NCBI GenBank assembly: GCA_046328125.1
Contig: JAXLXF010000017.1
Coordinates: forward strand, 87,072-151,071
Direction of reading: 5' to 3'
From: JADZEM01 sp046328125
GTDB lineage: Bacteria; Chloroflexota; UBA6077; JACCZL01
DNA: 64,000 nucleotides
Shown one piece after another: positions 25,990 through 35,017 of the stretch. Made by a program: the position numbers and the translations under genes. Position 1 is the stretch's first letter. Each line of letters begins with the position of its first letter. Below the pieces are notes generated by a model. That model searched no databases, was not told where the DNA came from, and was given only the letters and a program-made list of their open reading frames with translations.

Positions 25990-27363
25990 ATGCTGAGTGG
26001 CACCGCAACCGCTCGCTCCACGATCTGCCTCGGCCGACTTTGGCCGACAGCCCTTCACTCGATCCGAGCACTGGGCCGCGACCTCTCGTTCGTCGCGTCG
26101 TCGCTCGCCTTGCTCTCCATTCTGGCGTACGGTCTCGTGCTGTTCCAGTTGCCGGCCGGGTCGTTCCCACTGATCGTGGTGGACAACCTCGGGTCAGTGC
26201 TGGCAGCTGGCCTGTCGGCCATGCTCTGCACGCTCGCGGCACGGCGTCAATCGGCCTGGCGCGCGTCGTTGTCGTGGCTTCTGCTCGGCCTCGGCCTGGC
26301 CTGCTGGGCGTTCGGCGACGGGTACTGGTCCTGGCTGGAGATCGTCGTCGGCGAGTCGCCCTCGGTGCCATCCTGGTCGGACGTCGGGTACGTGGCGATG
26401 GTGGTGTTCGTGATCGCGGGGACCGCGCTGCACCCGATCGTACGTCACCGCGACGTCAGTCGCGCCCACGTCCTGATCGACGTTGCGATCGTCCTGGGGG
26501 CCGTCATCGCGGTGGCATGGACCGTCGTGCTCGATCCGCTGTTCGATTCCCTCGCGACCGCACCGATTGCCCAGGCCGTGACGCTGCTGTACCCGCTCGG
26601 CAGTCTCGGCGCGCTCGCATTGCTCACCGTGCTGATGTTGCGTTCGGCCGAAGCGCCGATCTCGTCACGGTTGCTCGCGCTCGGCTGGGCCTGCATCGCC
26701 ACTGCCGACGCGGCGTACGTCGTGCTGAATGCCGAGGACACCTACGCCACCGGCAATCCGGCCGACCTGTTCTGGTTCGCGGGAGCCGTGCTCATTGGCC
26801 TGGCCGCGACGCTCGACCGTCCTCGCCCGACCCTCGCGCGTCCGGCGCACGAAGCAGGTAGCACTTGGCAGTTCGCCGCCCCGGCCATACTGCTGCTCCT
26901 GGCGGGCGCCGTCGTCTGGGTCCACGGGCTCGGCTCGGACCTGCACCTGCCGTCGCCGGAGCAGCTTGCGCTTGCTGTCGCGGTCGTCCTGCTCGTCGTA
27001 CGCGTGATCCTGGCCTACCGCGACACCATCGTCATGCACGAGCTCCACGTACAGCAGGAGCGCGAGCGCGAGGCTGCGCGTGTCGCGCGTGAGGAGTCCG
27101 CACGCCTCCAGGGGGTGATCCTGACCGGCCGCGAGCTGGGCCACTTGCTCAGCAACGACCTTGCGATGGCGGTCGGCTGGATCGACTTGCTGCGCGAGCA
27201 CCCACGCCTGCCCGCCGAGCTACGCAAATCGGTGCGCGACGCGGCGTTCGGGTTGGACCGAGCAGTCGAGCACCTGCACCGGCTTCAGCAGGTGAACCGC
27301 GTCGCCACGCATGAGACGCCAGTCGGACCAGCCCTCGACCTGGAACAGTCCGCCGCCAGTTGA
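25990..27363 (+). CDS. Multi-pass membrane protein ending in a histidine-kinase-like dimerisation domain without an ATPase domain
   Basis: The 457 residues hold about ten membrane segments up to about residue 375, then a charged coiled coil (HVQQEREREAARVAREESAR) and a helical pair like the DHp domain of sensor kinases. The candidate phospho-acceptor His is in GRELGHLLSNDLAMAVG. The protein stops about 30 residues after the second helix, so the N, G1 and G2 boxes of a HATPase domain are absent. It could be a phosphotransfer or regulatory partner, or an incomplete kinase. It converges on a complete response regulator and kinase operon. No clear Shine-Dalgarno sequence supports the start; GTG at 25885 is an alternative. 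Confidence 0.7.
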   Translation: MLSGTATARSTICLGRLWPTALHSIRALGRDLSFVASSLALLSILAYGLVLFQLPAGSFPLIVVDNLGSVLAAGLSAMLCTLAARRQSAWRASLSWLLLGLGLACWAFGDGYWSWLEIVVGESPSVPSWSDVGYVAMVVFVIAGTALHPIVRHRDVSRAHVLIDVAIVLGAVIAVAWTVVLDPLFDSLATAPIAQAVTLLYPLGSLGALALLTVLMLRSAEAPISSRLLALGWACIATADAAYVVLNAEDTYATGNPADLFWFAGAVLIGLAATLDRPRPTLARPAHEAGSTWQFAAPAILLLLAGAVVWVHGLGSDLHLPSPEQLALAVAVVLLVVRVILAYRDTIVMHELHVQQEREREAARVAREESARLQGVILTGRELGHLLSNDLAMAVGWIDLLREHPRLPAELRKSVRDAAFGLDRAVEHLHRLQQVNRVATHETPVGPALDLEQSAAS

Positions 27364-27460
27364 GCCAGATCTCAGGGCGGCCCCGCCACCCACACGTGGT
27401 GAGGGCGAGGCCGTCTGCTGTGCCGCGGGCTCAGGGTCGGAGGACGAGCGCGAGGCGCTC

Positions 27461-28174
27461 CTAGACCAGCACCGCCAGCTTGTTGAGGGTGTAGCCGATG
27501 CCCGGCCGCGTCGTGATGTACTTCGGGCTGCCGGCGTCCGGCTCCACCTTCGCCCGCAGCCGCGCGATGTTCACCCGCAGCAGGTGAGCCTCGTCCTTGT
27601 ACTCCGGCCCCCAGACCTTCGTCAGCAGGTCCGCCTGGGTCACCACCCGCCCGGCGTTGCGGGCCAGGAAGCTTATGATGCGGAACTCAGTCGGGGTCAG
27701 GTTGACTGCCTGGTTGCGCAGCCGCGCCAGCTGCTGCGCGAAATCGACCTCCAGCGCCCCGGTCTGGAACACTGGCTGGCCGTGTTCGGCGCTGGTCAGC
27801 TGCGACCGGCGCAGCGCCGCCCGGACCCGCGCCAGCAGCTCCATCGAGCCGAACGGCTTGGTCAGGTAGTCGTCCGCGCCGGCGTCCAGGCCGGAGACCT
27901 TGTCCTCTTCCGCCTCGCGGGCGGTCAGCATGATGATCGGCACCGTCGAGAACTCCCGGACGCGACGGCAGACGTCGCGCCCATCCATGCCCGGCATCAT
28001 GATGTCGAGCAGCAGCAGGTCCAGCTCCTCGGCCTCGGCCATCTTCAGCGCGTTGGTCCCGTCCATCGCCGTCAGCACCCGGTAGCCGTTCAGCTCCAGG
28101 TTGCGCTGGACGAGCTTGAGCAGGCGCGGATCGTCGTCCGCAACCAGCACCGACGTCTTCTTACTCGCGTTCAT
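27461..28174 (-). CDS. OmpR/PhoB-family response regulator
   Basis: The 237 residues carry a complete receiver domain: ADDD acidic cluster, phospho-acceptor Asp in LLLLDIMMPGMDG, Thr in IIMLTARE and Lys in DYLTKPF. A winged-helix DNA-binding domain follows (LTPTEFRIISFLARNAGRVV, TTRPGIGYTL). The start ATG overlaps the stop of the sensor kinase gene upstream in an ATGA, so the two form a coupled two-component system. The target genes are unknown. Confidence 0.95.
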   Translation of the reverse strand: MNASKKTSVLVADDDPRLLKLVQRNLELNGYRVLTAMDGTNALKMAEAEELDLLLLDIMMPGMDGRDVCRRVREFSTVPIIMLTAREAEEDKVSGLDAGADDYLTKPFGSMELLARVRAALRRSQLTSAEHGQPVFQTGALEVDFAQQLARLRNQAVNLTPTEFRIISFLARNAGRVVTQADLLTKVWGPEYKDEAHLLRVNIARLRAKVEPDAGSPKYITTRPGIGYTLNKLAVLV

Positions 28175-31038
28175 CGTGCCTCCATCCTGACCAGCGGTAC
28201 CGTGAAGTAGAAGGTGCTTCCTTTCCCGAGCCGACTCTCCACCCAGATCTTTCCGCCATGGGCTTCCACCAGGCGCTGACAGATCGCCAGCCCCAGGCCG
28301 GTCCCGCCCACGCGCTTCGAGATCTCGCCTTCGACGCGGTGGAACCGGTCGAAGACGCGGTGGAGATCGCGCTGAGGAATGCCGACCCCCTGGTCGGCCA
28401 CGCTCACCTGGAGCATCGATCCCTGGGGCGTCGCCGCCGTCACGATCTCGCCGCCATCCGGCGAGTACTTGACGGCGTTCTCCATCAGATTCGTCAAGAC
28501 CTGAGCGATCCGGCTCGGGTCCACGTCCACCAGCTGATCCGTCTCCCAATCCATCGAGAGCTGGTGGCGCTCGGTGTGGCGCTGGACCCGCCGCATGCAG
28601 GCGCGCGCCACCTCGGCAAGGTCCGTCGGCTCGCGGTCGATCCGCAAGACGCCGGCTTCCAGCCGCGACATGTCCAGCAGGTTCCGGATCAGCTCGTCGA
28701 GTCGGTCGCTCTCGCTGTCGATGATCTCCAGGAACTCCCGCGACTCCTCCGGGCTCAGGATCTCGCCATGCTCCATCAGGGTCGTCGCGTACCCCTTGAT
28801 CGAGCTGAGCGGCGTCCGGAGCTCGTGCGAGACAGTCGAGAGCAGCTCCGTCTTGAGGCGGTCGATCTTTTTGAGCGCCGCCACCTCGCGGGCGTTCTCG
28901 GCGAGCTGAAGATTCTGGATCGCCAGCGCCACGTGGTTCGCCAGCGCCGAGGCGACCCGCTCCTCACTCGGGAGGAACGGCCGCTCGCCCCGTTCGAGGT
29001 CCACCACGCCGACGCTGCCGTCTTTCAACATCATCGGCACGGCTAGCTGCGCCAGCGGATAATCGTCGGTCGGATCGCTGGTGAACGACTTGCCGGAGCG
29101 TGACGCCTGGCTCGCCAGCGGCGACGGCAGCAGCGCCCCGACGTTCGCCTGCCCATTCGCCCGCGAGCTTGACCCGCCCGGCCCGCGCTCGTCCACCAGG
29201 ACCGGCCGCATGATCGGGGAGCCGCCCTCGGTCAGCAGCACCTGGGCGCGGTCGTACGCCACGTGACTCTTCAAGATGTCCACCAGCGCCTGCGCCAGGT
29301 CCTTCTCCGTCAGCGCGTCACGCGCCGCGCTCGCGATCTCGTACAGCGCCGTCGTCTCTTCCAGTTGCCCCTTCGCCTCGCCGTACAGGCGGGCGTTCTC
29401 GATCGCGACCATCGCCTGCGCCGCCAGGAGCTCGGCCCGCGAGATGTCGCGCTCCTGGAACGCCTCCGGCAGCCGCGTGCTCCCGAACACGATGGCGCCG
29501 AACGTCTCGCGGTGGCGGAGCAGCGGCACGGCCAGCAGGCACTGCTGACGCAGCAGCACCGTCAGCAAGGGATGGCTACGGCGCGCGGTCGCGGCGTGCT
29601 GCACGATCTCGGGCGCGCGGGTGCGCACGACCCGACTCGCCAGCGACGCGCGGTCCCGAACCGAGATCCGACGGTCGCGCAAAATGTCGCGGCGCACCCC
29701 GGCCGACTCGATCACGCGGATCTCGCCGGACTCTGCATCCACCTGCCACATCACCACGTTGTCCGCCCGCAGGGCGGCCCGCCCCTGTCGGCAGACCAGC
29801 TCCAGCACCCGCTCCATCTCCAGGCTGGCCTGAAGGTTCAGCGCCAACCCGAGGTCGCGCAGCCGCTCCTCGGCGTGCCCGGACGTCTCCAGGCGCCGCA
29901 GCAGCCAGCCGTTCTCGCCCAGCGTCAGCATCAGCCGAACGACCAGCAGCACGGACAGCCCGAGCGTGCCGAGGAACAGCTCGCTCGGCGGCGGCCGGTC
30001 GGTAAAGACCTGCCCGGCCAGGGCCAGGAACACCAGCGCCCCGGCCGCGGTGGCCGGGATCAGGCGCAGGCGGCTGTCGTCCCGCGAGTCGCCCTCGGGT
30101 GGGCTGTGGGCCACTTCGGCGTCCGGCACGCGCGCCACCGTCAGCGCCGCGAGCGCCATGCCGGCCAGCCCGACCACCCAGAACGGCTGGCCCAGTCCCC
30201 ACTCCCACATCGGCAGGCGCAGCAGCTGACCGGCGTGCAACGAGGCGCCAAGCGCCACGCCCAGCGTGCCCCAGGCCAGCAGGCCCTGTGGTGACGACGG
30301 TCGGGCGAACGCGGTCCGGCGGGTGACCCAGAACATCGCGTAGGCTGTCGCCGCGTACGCCGAGAGGTAGAGCAGCCCGCCCGGCGCCAGTAGCACCTCG
30401 CGCGGACCCAACACGTCGGTGTAGCTCGTCACGATCAGCCCGAACACCGGCGGCGAGAGGCTGAGGATGACGACGTCGAGCAGCAGCCGCGCTCGCCGTA
30501 AGCCGACCCGCTCGCCGTCGAGACGGATGATCGCGGCCAAGACCAGCAGCACAACCGCCGCCACGAAGCCAGCATCGTCACGACCGAACGTCGGCCCGAT
30601 ACCGCGGTCAACCGTCGGCAGCCCGCGCGCGAGCATCCCGAGGAGGATCGAGCCAGCCGACGAGCCCGTCAACAGCCAGACCGTTCTGGATCGACCGCGT
30701 GCGCCGTGGGCCGCCGCCACGCCGGCAGCCGCCGCCGCCAGCGCGGTCACCAGGCCGATGCCCCAGGCGACCGCCCGCAGCATCGGCACGACCGTCAAGA
30801 GCAGCTCGGCCAGCACCAGCAGGCCGAGGACGGACGTCAGGAACAGGCCCATCCGGGGGCTGCTCGACGTGCGGACGAACAACTGGCGGTCCGCGAAGGC
30901 GGGCAGGCCGTTACGTGGCGCAAGTGGCGGGGCGGGACTGGATCCATTGGCGCTGCCGCTCTCGCCCGGCACCGGCATCAGCGATGGTCGGCGCCCGCTC
31001 GAACCGTTCTGCCGGGGGCGGCGTGGTGCTGCCGGCAT
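28171..31038 (-). CDS. Membrane sensor histidine kinase with GAF domains
   Basis: About 955 residues. A polar N-terminus of about 60 residues precedes about ten membrane segments (about 62-375). Two GAF-type sensor regions follow (around LQASLEMERVLELVCRQGR and ETTALYEIASAARDALTEKD). The HisKA helix has the phospho-acceptor His in LLSTVSHELRTPLSS (about residue 738), and the HATPase has NLMENAVKYS, ADQGVGIP and GGTGLGLAI. The full order fits a KdpD/phytochrome-like cytoplasmic GAF kinase. ATG 31038 is chosen; GTG codons at 31041 and 31047 lie closer to GGGAGGG and are possible. It is the first gene of the pair with the response regulator. Confidence 0.92.
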   Translation of the reverse strand: MPAAPRRPRQNGSSGRRPSLMPVPGESGSANGSSPAPPLAPRNGLPAFADRQLFVRTSSSPRMGLFLTSVLGLLVLAELLLTVVPMLRAVAWGIGLVTALAAAAAGVAAAHGARGRSRTVWLLTGSSAGSILLGMLARGLPTVDRGIGPTFGRDDAGFVAAVVLLVLAAIIRLDGERVGLRRARLLLDVVILSLSPPVFGLIVTSYTDVLGPREVLLAPGGLLYLSAYAATAYAMFWVTRRTAFARPSSPQGLLAWGTLGVALGASLHAGQLLRLPMWEWGLGQPFWVVGLAGMALAALTVARVPDAEVAHSPPEGDSRDDSRLRLIPATAAGALVFLALAGQVFTDRPPPSELFLGTLGLSVLLVVRLMLTLGENGWLLRRLETSGHAEERLRDLGLALNLQASLEMERVLELVCRQGRAALRADNVVMWQVDAESGEIRVIESAGVRRDILRDRRISVRDRASLASRVVRTRAPEIVQHAATARRSHPLLTVLLRQQCLLAVPLLRHRETFGAIVFGSTRLPEAFQERDISRAELLAAQAMVAIENARLYGEAKGQLEETTALYEIASAARDALTEKDLAQALVDILKSHVAYDRAQVLLTEGGSPIMRPVLVDERGPGGSSSRANGQANVGALLPSPLASQASRSGKSFTSDPTDDYPLAQLAVPMMLKDGSVGVVDLERGERPFLPSEERVASALANHVALAIQNLQLAENAREVAALKKIDRLKTELLSTVSHELRTPLSSIKGYATTLMEHGEILSPEESREFLEIIDSESDRLDELIRNLLDMSRLEAGVLRIDREPTDLAEVARACMRRVQRHTERHQLSMDWETDQLVDVDPSRIAQVLTNLMENAVKYSPDGGEIVTAATPQGSMLQVSVADQGVGIPQRDLHRVFDRFHRVEGEISKRVGGTGLGLAICQRLVEAHGGKIWVESRLGKGSTFYFTVPLVRMEAR

Positions 31039-31555
31039 CACGCTCACAGCACCCTCCCTACCTCGGCAATTTCGACGAGTGCCGCGTCGAGCGCGGGCAT
31101 CGCAACGCACGCTCGAAGTACCGCCACCAGACCAGCGCAGGCGCTAGCCGAATTGGGAGGACGGCGGTGAATCGCGGGCATCACGATGTCAGCGGTCAGG
31201 CACACCACGGCAGCCGCCACTGTAAGCCGCTCGCCAGAAGTGTCACAAGACGTAAGCGTGCGGTTTCGGGCGCTCTTGCCGCCGAGCGCCCGCGAACGAC
31301 CCGTTGCGGGCGTCTCGGGCACACCACGCGCTCGCCGTCCGGTGGCTGGCATACTCCTGGTCAGGGATCTGCCCTGGTGGGACGAAGACATCGCTGCTTA
31401 CAGCTTCGTCACGAATGACGGGACGACCGCGAAACGGATCGGCTGGCCTCGGTCCGGACTCGTCGATTGAGCCAAATAACGGCCGTGCCGCGAGACGCCG
31501 AGCCTGGCACGATTCTTGCATGGGCGGTCCCTCTGAGTTTGTGTGGAGGGATGTC
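31039..31555. other. Intergenic region between the sensor kinase and the IS5-type fragment
   Basis: About 517 bases between divergent genes hold no gene that I can support. A leftward open frame of 115 codons ends at the kinase start, but it lacks a ribosome site and any recognisable domain. The promoter of the two-component operon must lie here; I see no strong consensus boxes. Confidence 0.4.
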
Positions 31556-31876
31556 GTGCCCTTGACCATGGAACGTGTTGACGCTGAGCAGCAGATCATC
31601 CACGTCTCTGACGAGACCTGGGACGCAGTGCAACCGATCCTCGACCAGTACGACCCACCCCGCCGCCTCGGCCGGAAGCGGATCGACCAGCGGCGCGCGC
31701 TCGACGCCATCGTCTACCGTCTCCAGAGCGGTTGCCGCTGGAACAACCTGCCGAAGGAGTATCCAGACGACAGCTCGGTGCACCGGACCTATCAGCGCTG
31801 GCAGCGGCTCGGGGTGCTCGACCGGGTGATGGACGCGCTCGGCGACAACGCGCCACCACGAGACCATCTCGTCTGA
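31556..31876 (+). CDS. IS5-type transposase N-terminal domain (DUF4096), stand-alone fragment
   Basis: The 106 residues match the N-terminal DUF4096 domain of IS5/IS427-type transposases: VSDETWDAVQPILDQYDPPR, GRKRIDQRRALDAIVYRLQS, GCRWNNLPKEYP and the HRTYQRWQRLG helix. The DDE catalytic part normally encoded next is absent; the following sequence up to the CopC-type gene shows no trace of it. No terminal repeats are visible. GTG at 31556 follows GGAGG (31545-31549). It is either a remnant left by deletion or a first frame that has lost its partner. Confidence 0.75.
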   Translation: MPLTMERVDAEQQIIHVSDETWDAVQPILDQYDPPRRLGRKRIDQRRALDAIVYRLQSGCRWNNLPKEYPDDSSVHRTYQRWQRLGVLDRVMDALGDNAPPRDHLV

Positions 31877-32026
31877 GATCCGACCCATACAGGCTGGCTG
31901 ACGTCACGCGCGCTCCGGCCCGGGCGCAGACCCCTCGGGCTGTCTCGTGAGGTAGCCGGCCTACGGGACCGTGGGTCCTCCCGCACACCGCTACCATTGC
32001 GACGAGCCACGTGTCACACTCTTCCC

Positions 32027-34156
32027 GTGACCAGACTCGTCGCCGTGGTGGTCGTGGTGGTGCTCCTCTGGGGCAGCGCAGCCCCGGCCTTCGCTCACGC
32101 CGATCTCCAGCAGGCCGAGCCAGCCCCCGGCGCCGCCGTCCCGGCCCCGCCGTCGTCGTTGCGGCTGCGGTTCAGCGAGCCGCTCGACCGCTCCGCGACT
32201 CGCGTCGAGGTGCTCGACGAGCGCGGCGCCCGCGTTGACGATCCTGACCTCACCATCGGGCCGCCCAACGACCGCTTGCTGACCGTCGAGCTCGGCGGCC
32301 TCGCCGAGGGCGTCTACACCGTCCGCTGGTGGAGCCTGTCGCAGACGGACGGCCACCGTTGGCAGGGGGTCTACCGGTTCGGCGTGGGGCGCACGCCTCC
32401 ACCGGCTGACGGCGCACAGGCGCCATTGCCGTCGCCAATCGAGGTGGCCTTGCAGTGGCTCTCGCTCGTGGTCACGTCGCTGGTGCTCGGCTCGCTCGCC
32501 TTTCGAGTCTGGGCGCTCGAACCGGTCCTGGCGCGACTTGGCGCGGCGCCCAAGTCGCTGGGCCGGCTCGGTGGGGCGTTCACCGTCGAACTGGGACTGC
32601 TGGCACTGGTCAGCGTCGCCGAGACTGCTGCCAGCTACGGCCTCTTCTCGAACGCGCCCTCCCCTGAGGCTGCGTCCTTCGGCGGGATCGGCAAGGCTGG
32701 CGCACTTGCCCTGCTGCGCCTGTTCCTGGTCCCGATGATCTGGTACCTGGCCGCGCCGGGCGGCTCATCCGGCATGGCGCTGGCGTTCGCGGCCTTGCTG
32801 GTGCTGACGCGTGCCCAGGCCGGTCACGCGGCGGGCGGCGGCCTCGGGCCGGTCCTGGTGGACGCAGCCCATCAACTGGCGGGCTGCACCTGGGTGGGCG
32901 GCGCCCTGACCTTTGCGCTGGTGGTGCCGACACTGCTGCGCGAGCGAAAGATCGCGGGCGGGCCAGTCGGCGTCCGCTTCGGACAGCTCGCTCTCGGCTC
33001 GGCGGCCCTGGCCGTGGTGTCGGGATTTGGCAGTGGCTGGCTGCTCGGCCTCGATCCGGCCCGCCTCTGGAGCAGCCATTACGGCCAGGCGCTGATCGTC
33101 AAAGTCGCACTCGTCGCGGTGATGCTGGCCGTCGCGTTCGCGGTCTGGCGGCGACGCAACGCGCGGCGGTTCCAGATGCCCGGCTGGCCGCTAGCCGCCG
33201 AGCTGGTGCTGGGTGGCGGCGTCCTGCTTGCGGCCGGTGCGCTGGCGCTGCTGCCACCGCCCGGGGAGACCAGCGCTCTGCCGCTCAATCTGGTGCAGCG
33301 GGTCGGACCGGACGACCGCCTCCGCCTCCACCTGGTGCTGGACCGGGTGCGGATCGGCGCGGTGCAGGCCGAGGTGTACGTCGAGGACGAGACCGGCCGG
33401 CAGCAGGGTCAGACCGGCGTCCATCTGACCGTCTCCGAGATCGCCCCTCTGGACGGTCCGCTCAATCAGGTCTCGCCGCCCGTCGAGCAGTACGCCGACG
33501 AGCAGCAGGACGGACGGCAGCTCGCGACCTTCGATCCGTTTGCGCGGCCGGGCTGGTGGCGTGTGATGGTCGCGACCACCGTGCACCTCCAGGGGACCGT
33601 CGAAGCGCCGTTCGACATCCTGGTGCCGGATCCGAATCGGGCCGGTCTGGACCCGCCTGTGCCCGAGCCGCTCGCCGAGCAGCTGTTCGCCGCGTCGCTG
33701 GCACGGATGGAGCAGCTGCGCTCGGTCCGGCAGCGCGACGCTCTGGCGGATGGCGTCGGGGGCGTCGTCCTCTCGACCGCCCGCTACGTCGCACCGGATC
33801 GGTTCTCGCTCCAGACCGCGGAGGGCGACGCCTCCATCGCCGTTGGCCCGACGCAGGCGTTCCGTCGAGGCGACGAGCCGTGGCGGACCGTCCGCCGCAG
33901 CGCGCCGTTCCGCTATCCCACCTACGGTGACAACTACGTCGGGGCCACCGCGCAACGGCTCGGCCACGACACCACCGAGGGCGGCACTCCAGTCCATGTG
34001 GTCACCTTCTACGTGCCGCGCGACCGGGCCTGGTACTGCTGGTGGGTCGATGCGGGCGACGGACGGGTCGTGCGCGAGGTCATGGAGGCGGCATCCCACT
34101 ACATGACCACGCGCTACGACGCGTTCGACGAGCCGTTCGAGATCGCCCTTCCCTGA
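32027..34156 (+). CDS. CopC-CopD fusion with an extra C-terminal lipoprotein-carrier-like domain
   Basis: The 709 residues read as a copper-uptake fusion. A signal peptide ends before FAHADLQQAEPAPG, where the new N-terminal His would be a CopC copper ligand. DGHRWQGVYRF (about 120) closes the CopC domain. Eight or so membrane helices form a CopD domain (about 140-420). The remaining 280 residues are extracytoplasmic: a beta-rich part (around LRLHLVLDRVRIGAVQAEVY), then a region resembling LolA/LppX-type folds (RFSLQTAEGDASIAVG, WYCWWVDAGDGRVVREVM). GTG at 32027 gives a normal signal peptide, although no ribosome site is obvious. CopC/CopD proteins bind and import copper; the role of the C-terminal part is unknown. 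Confidence 0.85.
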   Translation: MTRLVAVVVVVVLLWGSAAPAFAHADLQQAEPAPGAAVPAPPSSLRLRFSEPLDRSATRVEVLDERGARVDDPDLTIGPPNDRLLTVELGGLAEGVYTVRWWSLSQTDGHRWQGVYRFGVGRTPPPADGAQAPLPSPIEVALQWLSLVVTSLVLGSLAFRVWALEPVLARLGAAPKSLGRLGGAFTVELGLLALVSVAETAASYGLFSNAPSPEAASFGGIGKAGALALLRLFLVPMIWYLAAPGGSSGMALAFAALLVLTRAQAGHAAGGGLGPVLVDAAHQLAGCTWVGGALTFALVVPTLLRERKIAGGPVGVRFGQLALGSAALAVVSGFGSGWLLGLDPARLWSSHYGQALIVKVALVAVMLAVAFAVWRRRNARRFQMPGWPLAAELVLGGGVLLAAGALALLPPPGETSALPLNLVQRVGPDDRLRLHLVLDRVRIGAVQAEVYVEDETGRQQGQTGVHLTVSEIAPLDGPLNQVSPPVEQYADEQQDGRQLATFDPFARPGWWRVMVATTVHLQGTVEAPFDILVPDPNRAGLDPPVPEPLAEQLFAASLARMEQLRSVRQRDALADGVGGVVLSTARYVAPDRFSLQTAEGDASIAVGPTQAFRRGDEPWRTVRRSAPFRYPTYGDNYVGATAQRLGHDTTEGGTPVHVVTFYVPRDRAWYCWWVDAGDGRVVREVMEAASHYMTTRYDAFDEPFEIALP

Positions 34157-34165
34157 CAGATCGGG

Positions 34166-34681
34166 TCAGACCGGGCGGTCGTCGAGCAACCGGGTCACCG
34201 GGGGAAGCCCGATTCGTACGGCCATTCCGTCGAGGGCGGCCCAGTCGATCGCGACGTGGTAGCGATACTCCTCGCCGCCCAGGTCGTCGGTTCGGACCGT
34301 CGCCAGGTCGGAGGCGACGAGGATCGAGATCAGGGCGCCGGCGAGCCGATCCTGGGCCGGGTCCACCGATTCGAGCGTCAGCTCCAGCCCTGGCGCCGCG
34401 CGAGCGAGCCGCAGCCCGTTCTCGAAGTCCAGCGCGCAGGCACGCGCTCGCTCGAGCTCGACGCTTCGCACGCGCTCCTCGGCGTCCGCGACGTCGGCCA
34501 TCGGTCGGCGCGCGCCGGCAGTCGCCTCCAAGACGGTCGTCTCGGCCGGCACCTTTGCGCACCAGACGATCGCTTCCGCCAGCGACGCGAACGGCTGGTC
34601 GCGGTCAGGAAACGAGCTGTGGCGCTGGCGCAGCTCCGCCAGCCGGCCGTCGAGAGCCACGCGGTTCTCGCCCTGGTCCAT
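34166..34681 (-). CDS. Conserved-looking protein of unknown function
   Basis: The 171 residues form a soluble, acidic protein with helical stretches (DGRLAELRQRHSSF, LAEAIVWCAKV, EERVRSVELERARACALDF) and a C-terminal strand-rich part (EEYRYHVAIDWAALDGMAVR). I recognise no family. ATG 34681 is preceded by GGAGG four bases upstream on the minus strand. It converges on the CopC-CopD gene with a 9-base gap. The codon use is like that of the neighbours, so it is probably a real gene. Confidence 0.6.
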   Translation of the reverse strand: MDQGENRVALDGRLAELRQRHSSFPDRDQPFASLAEAIVWCAKVPAETTVLEATAGARRPMADVADAEERVRSVELERARACALDFENGLRLARAAPGLELTLESVDPAQDRLAGALISILVASDLATVRTDDLGGEEYRYHVAIDWAALDGMAVRIGLPPVTRLLDDRPV

Positions 34682-34950
34682 GTTGCCTCCCACCCGGCCT
34701 GGCCCGACTGGCGTCGGAGGCCGCGACTGCTGGGGTGAGATGCAGGGAGCGTACCGGCAAGAGGTGGCGAAAGTGATAGAGCGTGCTGACTAGGTTGACG
34801 CATGCGCCGGATCTGCGCATACCCTGTCCAAGAAGTGCCCTGGCGGCGCATATTCGAGATGGCGGCGCGAATCTCACGCGCGCTTGTGGATTTCTACACT
34901 GGTCATGTTGCGAGAGAGTTTCTATACTCCGGACAGCCACCGTAGGCCGA
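34682..34950. other. Intergenic region before the orphan response regulator
   Basis: No gene is seen. The right part has lower GC than the rest of the window. TTTCTACACT (34891-34900) and TTTCTATACT (34919-34928) form a direct repeat, and the second contains TATACT, a -10-like box, at 34923-34928. I find no matching -35 box. Confidence 0.4.
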
Positions 34951-34994
34951 GTCAAAAGTACGACAAAACGCGGTCAAAATCTCGTAAAAATAGC
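34951..34994 (+). promoter_or_regulatory. Four tandem 11-bp direct repeats, candidate OmpR/PhoB-type operator
   Basis: The units are GTCAAAAGTAC, GACAAAACGCG, GTCAAAATCTC and GTAAAAATAGC, in perfect 11-bp phase with no gap. The array ends 24 bases before the GTG of the response regulator gene. OmpR/PhoB-family proteins bind direct repeats with 11-bp period, so the gene product itself is the first candidate to bind here. The phased A-tracts would also bend the DNA. Confidence 0.65.
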
Positions 34995-35017
34995 GTCCTG
35001 TAGGGCTGCGAGGATTA

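Noticed and set aside
31044..31391. Leftward frame of 115 codons ending at the sensor kinase start
   Set aside because: No ribosome site, no recognisable domain and a mixed composition. Its end next to the kinase start is suggestive but not enough.
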